From JBBDSJ01 sp040905025 (GTDB lineage Bacteria; Pseudomonadota; Gammaproteobacteria; Methylohalomonadales; Methylohalomonadaceae): a DNA stretch of 7,945 bases. The notes beneath the pieces were generated by a model, which had not been told where the DNA came from, searched no databases, and was given only the letters and a program-made list of their open reading frames with translations. Location: contig JBBDSJ010000046.1 of NCBI GenBank assembly GCA_040905025.1, positions 1 through 7,945 on the forward strand. The letters run 5' to 3'. Position numbers and translations under genes: made by a program. Position 1 is the stretch's first letter, and the number at the start of each line of letters is the position of its first letter. Shown one piece after another: positions 1 to 6,146 of the stretch.

Positions 1-73
1 CCAGCGCGCTCGCCAGTATGCTGACAAACAATAACAGGGCGCCGATGAAGGCGAGCTGGTTCAGAAACTCCAT
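1..73 (-). CDS. N-terminal fragment of a membrane protein, possibly K+/H+ antiporter (NhaP2/CvrA-like)
   Basis: Reading leftward from an ATG (complement of 71-73), 24 codons are visible before the window edge, starting MEFLNQLAFIGALLLFVSI. The stretch from about residue 8 is strongly hydrophobic and looks like a first transmembrane helix. The pattern of a short polar start followed by FIGALLL and a small-residue-rich helix resembles the first helix of CPA1-type potassium/proton antiporters (NhaP2, also called CvrA), inner-membrane proteins that exchange K+ for H+. This resemblance is from memory and rests on 24 residues, so the family is tentative; membrane location is more secure. No strong ribosome binding site is visible before the ATG. 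The gene is co-oriented with the M17 peptidase gene, 208 bp downstream of it, and that gap contains a possible promoter of its own. Confidence 0.45.
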   Translation of the reverse strand, partial: MEFLNQLAFIGALLLFVSILASAL

Positions 74-94
74 GTTCAGAAACTGCCTATAAGT

Positions 95-122
95 GAGGTA
101 TCAGTTTAACTCATGCTGTCAA
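95..122 (-). promoter_or_regulatory. Possible promoter for the leftward membrane-protein gene
   Basis: On the minus strand a perfect -35 hexamer TTGACA (plus positions 117-122) is followed after 16 bp by TACCTC (plus positions 95-100). This is a weak -10, but it is preceded by TG in extended -10 position (TGATACC). The start codon lies about 20 bp further downstream. The exact TTGACA is suggestive, but the poor -10 keeps confidence low. Confidence 0.3.
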
Positions 123-242
123 ATTGCCGGAACGAAAAGGTGGCTGCAGTTACTAGAAGTGGTCTCAAAATGTCACGCACCCAAGAGTGTAATAAAACGC
201 AGCCGAGACCAGGCGAAAGTGGACGAAAAAGCGCAGTGTATA

Positions 243-257
243 GACAATTTAATTGTC
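243..257. repeat. Perfect AT-rich inverted repeat downstream of the M17 peptidase gene
   Basis: GACAATT and AATTGTC form 7-bp perfect arms around a single T. The site starts about 25 bp past the stop codon of the leftward peptidase gene and lies about 170 bp upstream of the leftward membrane-protein gene. It is followed by no clear U-tract, and its one-base loop could not form a normal RNA hairpin without opening inner pairs. A DNA-level protein-binding site is therefore at least as likely as a terminator. The rest of the 74-281 gap shows no gene. Confidence 0.4.
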
Positions 258-281
258 CGGACTATCATGCAGTTAGCAGCA

Positions 282-1766
282 TCAAACCAGTTTCTGTTCC
301 TGCAACAAATTCAGCGTAAAACGCACGCCCTGGCAGATGCTGTCGGTAGGGATGTGCGCGAGCCCGCCCTTGCGGTTCATTGACGACAAATCAATATGCA
401 GCCAGGGCGTGTTGTGTTTGACGAAGCGTTGCAGGAACCGGGCGGCGAGAATGTGATCGACACCGCCTTCCGGGGAACATTGTTTGATATCGGCGATTTT
501 GCTTTCGATCTCTTTCTCATAATCGGCATCCATCGGGAACGGCCAGACCCGCTCACCGCTGGCGCGGCCGGCCTCGATTAAGGACTGATGCCAGTCATCG
601 CGATTACTGAACGCGCCGCAGTAGTTGCTGCCGATCGCCTGCACACAGGAACCGGTCAACGTCGCGTAATCAACAATCAGCCGCGGCTTTTCGCTGGAAG
701 CAAAATACAACGTATCGGCCAGCACCATCCGGCCTTCGGCATCGGTGTGCACCACTTCAATCGTCGTGCCATCCGCCGCCGTGATCACATCGTTCGGCTT
801 GTAGGCATTCGGGCCGATATGATTCATCGCCAGTGCCAGCCACGCTTCCACCGGATAATTGACCTTGAGTTCGGTCAGTGCGAGAAACGTACCGAGCGCA
901 ACCGCGCTGCCCTGCATATCTTCCTGCATACCGAACATCGAGCGCGCGGTTTTCAGATTGGTACCGCCGCTGTCATAACAAAGCCCCTTGCCGACCAGCA
1001 CCACCGGTGCCTGTTTGCTTTTTGCCTTGCCGCCTTTCGGCGTATAACGCAACCGTACAATACCGGCATCAGCTTTCGGACTGCCCTGCACTACCGCAAG
1101 ATAGGCGCCGGCCTTGCGCTTTTTCAATTCCGGCACGCCATAAAACTCCAGCTTCCATTGATGCTTGCCGGCGAGCTTGCGCACCGTTTGCAGATATTCG
1201 GTCGGCGTCAGTTTGTTCGGCGGCAGCATGCTCAGACTGCGCGCCAGATTATTGCCGGCCGCAGTCGCAAAGGTTTGTTTGAAGCCATGCCGGGTTTTTA
1301 CACCAAACAGATGCAGTTTTTTTAATGCCGTCTGTTTTGCCTGCCGGCTTTTGAAATTCGGCAAGTCAGCCGTGGCCGCCAGCACCGCCGCAATCAGGGC
1401 TTCGGCGAAAGCTTCTGCCTGTGCCGGTTTAAAGCCGGCGACCAGCAGGCCCAGTTCACCGGGTTGTTCATCCAGCAATGGCTGCACCAGTTTGCGTGCC
1501 AGACTCAAACACTCGAATGTGCTCGCGGTTGCCTTGCATTGACCAAGACTGACATGTGTCGCTGACGCATCGGGTAACACAGTCAATAATTTATGCTGCT
1601 GCTTTGCGGCATGGCTGTTCTGCATGCGTTGTTGCAGTAATTTGCCATGCGGCAACTGTTGCCAGTGTGTAGTGCCACTGTCCGGTACGACCACGACGGC
1701 CTGGCTGAAACGCGCCAATGCCGCAGCATCGGGCAGATTTTCGGATTGCAGGAGTTTGATATTCAT
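282..1766 (-). CDS. M17 (leucyl aminopeptidase family) metallopeptidase
   Basis: The 494-residue protein is close to the usual ~500 of M17 cytosolic leucyl aminopeptidases, hexameric two-metal enzymes that remove N-terminal residues from peptides in the cytoplasm. Residues 1 to about 165 form the variable N-terminal domain. The catalytic domain begins near the conserved segment at 173-192 (ARSLSMLPPNKLTP). By comparison with bovine LAP and PepA, the metal ligands and active-site residues are all present: K260 and D265 in GKGLCYDSGG, K272 in NLK, D283 in QEDMQG, and D342, E344 and R346 in HTDAEGR. The signature NTDAEGR reads HTDAEGRM here, which suggests a divergent M17 subgroup, not canonical PepA. 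DYATLTG follows at 366-372. No signal peptide is visible. The ATG has no obvious Shine-Dalgarno sequence. The gene is divergent from aceE. A DNA-binding role like that of E. coli PepA cannot be inferred. Confidence 0.95.
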   Translation of the reverse strand: MNIKLLQSENLPDAAALARFSQAVVVVPDSGTTHWQQLPHGKLLQQRMQNSHAAKQQHKLLTVLPDASATHVSLGQCKATASTFECLSLARKLVQPLLDEQPGELGLLVAGFKPAQAEAFAEALIAAVLAATADLPNFKSRQAKQTALKKLHLFGVKTRHGFKQTFATAAGNNLARSLSMLPPNKLTPTEYLQTVRKLAGKHQWKLEFYGVPELKKRKAGAYLAVVQGSPKADAGIVRLRYTPKGGKAKSKQAPVVLVGKGLCYDSGGTNLKTARSMFGMQEDMQGSAVALGTFLALTELKVNYPVEAWLALAMNHIGPNAYKPNDVITAADGTTIEVVHTDAEGRMVLADTLYFASSEKPRLIVDYATLTGSCVQAIGSNYCGAFSNRDDWHQSLIEAGRASGERVWPFPMDADYEKEIESKIADIKQCSPEGGVDHILAARFLQRFVKHNTPWLHIDLSSMNRKGGLAHIPTDSICQGVRFTLNLLQEQKLV

Positions 1767-1837
1767 GAGAATTTTATTGCTATTAAAACTGTTGTATCAG
1801 GCTAGCGGGTGCTGTCATAGTAGGCAAGCATAAATAC

Positions 1838-1873
1838 CAGCAAAGCTACTGCACTCGTAGCGCTTTGGTGCTG
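1838..1873. promoter_or_regulatory. Imperfect dyad overlapping the aceE -35 region, candidate operator
   Basis: CAGC-AAAGC-TAC on the left mirrors GTAGCGCTTTGGTGCTG on the right, with small insertions in the right arm and a 7-bp centre (1850-1856). The inner arms AAAGCTAC (1842-1849) and GTAGCGCTTT (1857-1866) are the best conserved part. The right arm runs into the proposed -35 hexamer at 1865-1870, where a bound regulator would block RNA polymerase. It does not match the PdhR operator pattern as I remember it (TTGGT-n-ACCAA type). Confidence 0.35.
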
Positions 1874-1893
1874 TTTATGGCGTTAGTTATATT
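1865..1893 (+). promoter_or_regulatory. Probable sigma-70 promoter of the aceE-aceF-lpdA operon
   Basis: TTGGTG (1865-1870; 3 of 6 matches to TTGACA) and TATATT (1888-1893; 5 of 6 to TATAAT) are separated by the optimal 17 bp. Transcription would begin near 1900, leaving a leader of about 43 nt that ends in a strong ribosome binding site. It is the best-spaced promoter-like pair in the divergent region for this direction. Confidence 0.55.
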
Positions 1894-1896
1894 TTA
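1882..1896 (+). promoter_or_regulatory. ArcA-box-like sequence over the -10 box
   Basis: GTTAGTTATATTTTA matches the E. coli ArcA consensus GTTAATTAAATGTTA at 12 of 15 positions by eye. TTAG occurs twice (1883-1886 and 1894-1897), 11 bp apart, which fits the direct-repeat spacing reported for ArcA. In E. coli, ArcA represses the pdh operon when oxygen is low, and a site here would cover the -10 box. AT-rich -10 regions can match such a motif by chance, and the window does not show whether this organism has ArcA. Confidence 0.3.
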
Positions 1897-1926
1897 GGCT
1901 ATTACTGAAGCTCAGTGACATCAACC

Positions 1927-1933
1927 AGAGGAG
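1927..1933 (+). promoter_or_regulatory. Ribosome binding site deciding the GTG start of aceE
   Basis: AGAGGAG is a strong Shine-Dalgarno sequence 9 nt before GTG at 1943. An in-frame TGA at 1916-1918 excludes any start further upstream. The next in-frame ATG is codon 41, inside sequence that aligns with the N-terminus of known AceE. The GTG start is therefore well supported. Confidence 0.85.
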
Positions 1934-1942
1934 CGCCAAGCG

Positions 1943-4648
1943 GTGGCTGACGATCCGGAGCAACAGGCTGAACCCCGTATTGAACTGCCGGGCGATCCGC
2001 GCAGCACAGAAGACGTCGATCCACAGGAAACCCGCGAGTGGATTGAATCACTCGATGCCGTTATGGCGCATGAAGGCGCTGAACGGGCACATTTCCTGCT
2101 CGAACAACTCATCGAAAAGGCGCGCCGGTCCGGTGCCTACCTGCCGTTTTTTGCCAACACCGCGTACCTGAACACCATCTCGGTTAACAAGGAAGAGAAA
2201 TCGCCCGGTGATCCGGCCATCGAATGGCGCATCCGTTCACTGGCGCGCTGGAACGCACTGGCGATGGTAGTGCGGGCGAATCGCAAGAACAGCGAGCTCG
2301 GCGGCCATATCTCCAGTTTTGCCTCATCGGCGACGCTTTATGATGTATTGCTGAATCATTTTCTGCATGCGCCCAGCGATGATCATGCCGGTGATCTTGC
2401 CTTTATTCAGGGCCATTCAGCGCCCGGCATGTATTCGCGCGCCTATCTGGCCGGTATGCTGGATGAAGAACAACTTGATCGATTCCGCCAGGAAGTTGAC
2501 GGCGGCGGCCTGACGTCGTATCCGCATCCGTGGCTGATGCCCGACTTCTGGCATTTCCCGACGGTGTCGATGGGACTCGGTCCGATCATGGCCATTTACC
2601 AGGCACGCTTCATGCGTTATCTCGAACACCGCGAACTGATCCCGGAACAAAACCGCAAGGTCTGGGCATTCATGGGTGACGGTGAAATGGACGAACCGGA
2701 ATCGCTTGGTGCGATTGGACTGGCGGCACACGAACGGCTCGACAATCTGATCTTTGTGATCAACTGCAACCTGCAGCGCCTCGACGGGCCGGTACGCGGC
2801 AACAGCAAAATTATCCAGGAACTCGAAGGCGAATTTCTCGGTGCCGGCTGGAATGTCATCAAAGTCATCTGGGGTTCGTACTGGGATCCACTGCTCGCAC
2901 GCGACATGCAGGGATTTCTGCACAAGCGAATGGAAGAATGTGTCGACGGTGAATACCAGGCTTATAAAGCGAAGGATGGCGCTTATGTGCGCGAGCATTT
3001 CTTCGGCAAATATCCCGAACTGAAAGCCATGGTCGCCAGCATGACCGATGAGGATATCTGGCGCCTGAACCGTGGTGGTCACGATCCGCATAAAGTCTAT
3101 GCCGCCTACGCCGCCGCCGTGAAACACACTGGCCAGCCGACAGTGATCCTGGCCAAGACCGTCAAGGGCTATGGCATGGGCGATGCCGGTGAAGGCCAGA
3201 ACATCACTCATCAGCAAAAGAAAATGGATGGCGCGGCACTGAAGAAATTCCGTGATCGTTTCAATATCCCGATCAGCGATGAACAGATTGCCGACGCACC
3301 CTATTACCGGCCAAACGAAGACAGCGCTGAAATCCGCTACATGCGTGAACGCCGCGACGCACTCGGCGGCATGTATTTCCGCCGCTGGCCGGAAGCCGAA
3401 CCGTTAAAGATTCCGGCATTGTCGGCATTCGATAAATTACTCGAGAGCAGCGGTGAGCGTGAAATCTCGACGACGATGGCATTCGTGCGGATACTGAACA
3501 TCCTCGTCAAGGACAAGCAACTCGGCCCGCATATCGTGCCCATCGTGCCGGATGAAGCACGCACCTTCGGCATGGAAGGCATGTTCCGGCAACTCGGTAT
3601 TTATTCCGCCATTGGCCAGCTCTATGATCCGGTCGACAGCGATCAGGTCATGTATTACCGCGAAGACATCAAAGGCCAGATTCTTGAGGAAGGTATCAAC
3701 GAAGCCGGCGGCATGTCGTCGTGGCTCGCAGCGGGCACGTCCTATCGCACGCACAACCTGCAGATGATTCCGTTTTTCATTTTCTATTCCATGTTCGGTT
3801 TCCAGCGCGTCGGCGATCTGTGCTGGGCCGCCGGCGACAGCAAGGCACGCGGTTTTCTGCTGGGCGGTACGGCCGGCCGCACGACGCTGGCCGGTGAAGG
3901 CTTGCAACATCAGGACGGTCACAGCCATCTGCTGGCCTCGACGGTGCCCAACTGCATCAGTTATGACCCGACCTTTGCCTATGAACTGGCCGTGATCATG
4001 CACGATGGTTTACGGCGCATGTATCAGGAACGCGAGAACGTGTTCTATTACATCACCGTGATGAACGAGAACTATGAACACCCGGCCATGCCCGAAGGCG
4101 CAGAGGACGGCATCCTGAAAGGAATGTACTGCCTGCGGCCGGCACCGGGTAAACAGCCAAAAGTGCAGCTACTCGGCTCCGGCACCATCCTGCGCGAAGT
4201 CATCAAGGCCGCCGATGAACTGCAATCCGCCTATGACATTGATGCCGATATCTGGAGTGTCACCAGCTTTAATGAACTGCGCCGTGACGGACTGGATTGC
4301 CAGCGCTGGAACCGCCTGCATCCGGAAGACAAGCCGCGCGCAAGTTATGTAGGCCGGCAATTAAAAACGGATATCCCGGTCGTCGCAGCGACGGATTACA
4401 TGAAAATCTATGCCGACCAGATCCGCGAGTTCGTTCCGGCCTCCTACAACGTACTCGGCACCGACGGCTTTGGCCGCAGTGATTCGCGCGCCAAGCTGCG
4501 TGAGTTTTTTGAAGTCAACAGTGATTACATTGTCGTCGCAGTATTAAAAGCACTCGCTGACAGCGGTGCAATAGCGGCCAGTCAGGTCACTGAGGCGATC
4601 AAAAAATACGGTATTGATCCGGACAAACCGAATCCGGTGACGGTATGA
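1943..4648 (+). CDS. aceE: Pyruvate dehydrogenase E1 component, homodimeric type
   Basis: AceE uses thiamine diphosphate (ThDP) and Mg2+ to decarboxylate pyruvate and reductively acetylate the lipoyl group of E2, the committed step from glycolysis to acetyl-CoA. It acts in the cytoplasm within the pyruvate dehydrogenase complex. The 901 residues compare with about 887 in E. coli AceE. Residues 25-60 (DVDPQETREW onward) match the family's N-terminal E2-binding region. The ThDP motif runs from GDGEMDEPES (245-254) to NCNLQRLDGPVRGN (274-287). Active-site histidines are visible at H122 (GGHISSF), H158 (QGHSAPG) and H423 (NITHQ). PDEARTFGMEG (536-546) and GEGLQHQDGHSH (651-662) complete the catalytic centre. 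The C-terminal transketolase-like domain is intact to IDPDKPNPVTV. It heads the operon and is followed by a 111-bp spacer before aceF. No truncation or missing key residue is seen. Confidence 0.98.
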   Translation: MADDPEQQAEPRIELPGDPRSTEDVDPQETREWIESLDAVMAHEGAERAHFLLEQLIEKARRSGAYLPFFANTAYLNTISVNKEEKSPGDPAIEWRIRSLARWNALAMVVRANRKNSELGGHISSFASSATLYDVLLNHFLHAPSDDHAGDLAFIQGHSAPGMYSRAYLAGMLDEEQLDRFRQEVDGGGLTSYPHPWLMPDFWHFPTVSMGLGPIMAIYQARFMRYLEHRELIPEQNRKVWAFMGDGEMDEPESLGAIGLAAHERLDNLIFVINCNLQRLDGPVRGNSKIIQELEGEFLGAGWNVIKVIWGSYWDPLLARDMQGFLHKRMEECVDGEYQAYKAKDGAYVREHFFGKYPELKAMVASMTDEDIWRLNRGGHDPHKVYAAYAAAVKHTGQPTVILAKTVKGYGMGDAGEGQNITHQQKKMDGAALKKFRDRFNIPISDEQIADAPYYRPNEDSAEIRYMRERRDALGGMYFRRWPEAEPLKIPALSAFDKLLESSGEREISTTMAFVRILNILVKDKQLGPHIVPIVPDEARTFGMEGMFRQLGIYSAIGQLYDPVDSDQVMYYREDIKGQILEEGINEAGGMSSWLAAGTSYRTHNLQMIPFFIFYSMFGFQRVGDLCWAAGDSKARGFLLGGTAGRTTLAGEGLQHQDGHSHLLASTVPNCISYDPTFAYELAVIMHDGLRRMYQERENVFYYITVMNENYEHPAMPEGAEDGILKGMYCLRPAPGKQPKVQLLGSGTILREVIKAADELQSAYDIDADIWSVTSFNELRRDGLDCQRWNRLHPEDKPRASYVGRQLKTDIPVVAATDYMKIYADQIREFVPASYNVLGTDGFGRSDSRAKLREFFEVNSDYIVVAVLKALADSGAIAASQVTEAIKKYGIDPDKPNPVTV

Positions 4649-4654
4649 ATAGTT

Positions 4655-4685
4655 CTCCTGTAGGAGCCCGGCTTGCCGGGCGAAC
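4655..4685 (+). repeat. REP-like palindrome (GTAG-headed hairpin) between aceE and aceF
   Basis: GTAG at 4660-4663 precedes a perfect palindrome: GCCCGGC (4666-4672), a TT loop, and GCCGGGC (4675-4681), followed by GAA. CTCC (4655-4658) can also pair with GGAG (4663-4666) across TGTA. The order GTAGGAG, GC-rich arm, CTTG, GC-rich arm, GAA matches the REP elements of pseudomonads and relatives, whose GTAG/GTGG head is recognised by RAYT transposases. On the mRNA it forms a very stable hairpin about 17 nt after the aceE stop codon. There it could shield the aceE 3' end from exonucleases or reduce transcription into aceF. Only one copy is in this window. Confidence 0.75.
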
Positions 4686-4702
4686 CGGGTCAAGGCACTC
4701 AC

Positions 4703-4729
4703 ATGGCAAACCGCGATCCTGCGCGCCAT
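4703..4729 (+). repeat. Second, imperfect hairpin in the aceE-aceF spacer
   Basis: ATGG (4703-4706) pairs with CCAT (4726-4729) and CGCG (4712-4715) with CGCG (4722-4725), around the loop ATCCTG. A five-base bulge (CAAAC) lies on the left side. It sits 22 bp after the REP-like palindrome and may be part of the same inserted unit. It contains an in-frame ATG (4703) with AAGG 7 nt upstream, which could mislead start calling for aceF. Confidence 0.4.
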
Positions 4730-4759
4730 AATTATCGGAACACCAATACCGGATTATCC

Positions 4760-6139
4760 ATGTCAGAAACCCAAACCATCCGCGTCCCGGATATCGGTGA
4801 TTTCAAGGATGTTGAGATCATCGAGGTACTGGTTAAAGACGGCGATCAGGTCAACCCTGAAGATGCGTTGATTACCATCGAAAGCGACAAGGCCTCGATG
4901 GATATTCCATCGCCGGCAGCCGGCACAGTACAGTCAGTCAAGGTCAGCGCCGGTGACAAAATTAACCAGGGCGATGTCATTTTATTACTGCAAGCGGCGG
5001 ATGAAGCTGCTGCCGCTGACAAGACTGCAGAATCAAATGCAGAAAAAAAACCGGCAGCGCCGGAAAAATCGGAACCGCCTGCAAAAAAATCCGCAGCAAC
5101 GGCAGCAAAGCCATCACAACCGCCACCGGAATCGACCCCGGAATCAACCCCGGAACCGGCAACAGACTCCGCACAACCGCCACCACCACCGGCCACACCC
5201 GGCGGTGCAGAAACCGTTGGCAGCAGTCAGTCACACAAGGCACACGCCAGTCCCTCGGTGCGCCGCTTTGCACGCGAACTCGGCGTTGATCTCGGCCTGG
5301 TCCGTGGCAGTGGCCGCAAGGGCCGTATTACCAAGGATGACGTTAAGGCTTTTACCAAGGCCGTCATGTCCGGTAACCGTGTGTTCGGCAATACCGGCGG
5401 CTTTGCATTGCCGGAAATTCCGGCCGTGGATTTTTCCAAATATGGTCCGGTTGAAGATCAGCCATTAACACGTCTGCGCAAACTCGCCGGCCAGCATTTG
5501 CAACGCTGCTGGCTGACCGTACCGCAGGTGACGCAATTTGACGAAGCCGACATCACCGAACTGGAAGAATTTCGCAAATCGAAAATGAGTGCGGCAGAAA
5601 AAGCCGGTGCCAAACTGACACTGGTGAGCTTCCTGTTAAAAGCTGTAGTCGTCGCACTGGAGCAATATCCGGAATTCAATTCATCCCTGAGCAGCGATGG
5701 CGGATCGCTGATTGTGAAAAAGTATTATCACATCGGCGTTGCAGTCAATACTGACGAAGGCTTGATGGTGCCGATTATCCGCGATGTCGATCAAAAAGGC
5801 CTGTATGAACTGGCGCAGGAAATAAAAGATCTGAGCGAACGCGCCCGTAACAAGCAAATCAAGTCAAGCGAACTGCAGGGCGGCTGTTTTACGATTTCCA
5901 GTCTCGGCGGTATTGGCGGCCGTTTCTTTACACCGATTGTTAACACACCGGAAGTTGCAATTCTCGGTGTTTCCAAAGCCTACATGCAACCGGTCTGGCA
6001 GGACGGCAGCTTCGAGCCGCGACTGACCTTGCCGTTTGCATTGTCCTACGATCATCGTGTCATCGACGGTGTGGCCGGAGTACAGTTCACACAGTATTTA
6101 CGTACTGTGTTGACTGACATTCGTCATATCCTGCTCTGA
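4760..6139 (+). CDS. aceF: Dihydrolipoyllysine acetyltransferase, E2 of pyruvate dehydrogenase, single lipoyl domain
   Basis: E2 forms the core of the complex and transfers the acetyl group from its lipoyl arm to CoA. Counted from ATG 4760 the protein has 459 residues. Residues 4-78 are one biotinyl-lipoyl domain with the lipoylated lysine K44 in ESDKASMD. Residues about 80-160 are an Ala/Pro/Lys-rich flexible linker with PESTPESTPEP. Residues 163-200 are the peripheral-subunit binding domain that holds E1/E3. Residues about 233-459 are the catalytic domain, with FTISSLGGIGG (377-387) and the motif DHRVIDG (H432, D436). E. coli AceF has three lipoyl domains and about 630 residues, so this is a short form. 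ATG 4760 is preferred because the lipoyl domain starts at once; GGA at 4751-4753 is a weak ribosome binding site. Upstream in-frame TTG 4673 and ATG 4703 would add residues encoded by the palindromic elements. Confidence 0.97.
   Translation: MSETQTIRVPDIGDFKDVEIIEVLVKDGDQVNPEDALITIESDKASMDIPSPAAGTVQSVKVSAGDKINQGDVILLLQAADEAAAADKTAESNAEKKPAAPEKSEPPAKKSAATAAKPSQPPPESTPESTPEPATDSAQPPPPPATPGGAETVGSSQSHKAHASPSVRRFARELGVDLGLVRGSGRKGRITKDDVKAFTKAVMSGNRVFGNTGGFALPEIPAVDFSKYGPVEDQPLTRLRKLAGQHLQRCWLTVPQVTQFDEADITELEEFRKSKMSAAEKAGAKLTLVSFLLKAVVVALEQYPEFNSSLSSDGGSLIVKKYYHIGVAVNTDEGLMVPIIRDVDQKGLYELAQEIKDLSERARNKQIKSSELQGGCFTISSLGGIGGRFFTPIVNTPEVAILGVSKAYMQPVWQDGSFEPRLTLPFALSYDHRVIDGVAGVQFTQYLRTVLTDIRHILL
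5126..5161 (+). repeat. Three 12-bp tandem units in the aceF linker
   Basis: CCGGAATCGACC, CCGGAATCAACC and the degenerate CCGGAACCGGCA follow each other in frame and encode the PEST-PEST-PEPA part of the interdomain linker. The frame is kept, so gain or loss of a unit would change linker length without breaking the protein. It is a small low-complexity repeat, not a mobile element. Confidence 0.7.
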
Positions 6140-6146
6140 GTAAATA

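Larger units (their letters stand above)
1767..1942. other. Divergent intergenic region between the M17 peptidase gene and aceE
   Basis: This 176-bp AT-richer segment must hold the start signals of both divergent genes. The rightward promoter, the overlapping ArcA-like site and a dyad are listed separately. For the leftward gene the best I can see on the minus strand is TTGCTG (plus 1838-1843) and TACTAT (plus 1817-1822), with a short 15-bp spacer. That pairing is weak and is not called as a promoter. No small gene or RNA is evident. No pdhR-like regulator gene is present here, unlike in enteric bacteria. Confidence 0.6.

Noticed and set aside
160..211. TGGTCTC and GAGACCA inverted repeat in the gap left of the peptidase gene
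   Set aside because: The arms are only 7 bp with a 38-bp loop and no U-tract. A pair like this is expected by chance.
1317..1323. Seven-T run within the peptidase gene, a possible phase-variation tract
   Set aside because: It encodes part of a Lys-Lys segment, is short, the frame is intact, and there is no reason to expect phase variation in a housekeeping peptidase.
588..1325. A 245-codon plus-strand open frame antisense to the M17 peptidase gene
   Set aside because: It lies wholly within a well-supported gene on the other strand, has no recognisable domain, and its Arg/His/Gln-rich composition is typical of the antisense shadow of a GC-rich gene.
2417..3217. A 266-codon minus-strand open frame inside aceE
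   Set aside because: It covers conserved AceE catalytic sequence, shows no known motif and no ribosome binding site that I can see, so it is a shadow frame.
4953..5468. A 171-codon Arg/His/Gln-rich frame overlapping the aceF linker
   Set aside because: Its composition is the frame-shifted reading of the Ala/Pro/Lys linker codons. It has no start context and ends as it enters the catalytic domain.
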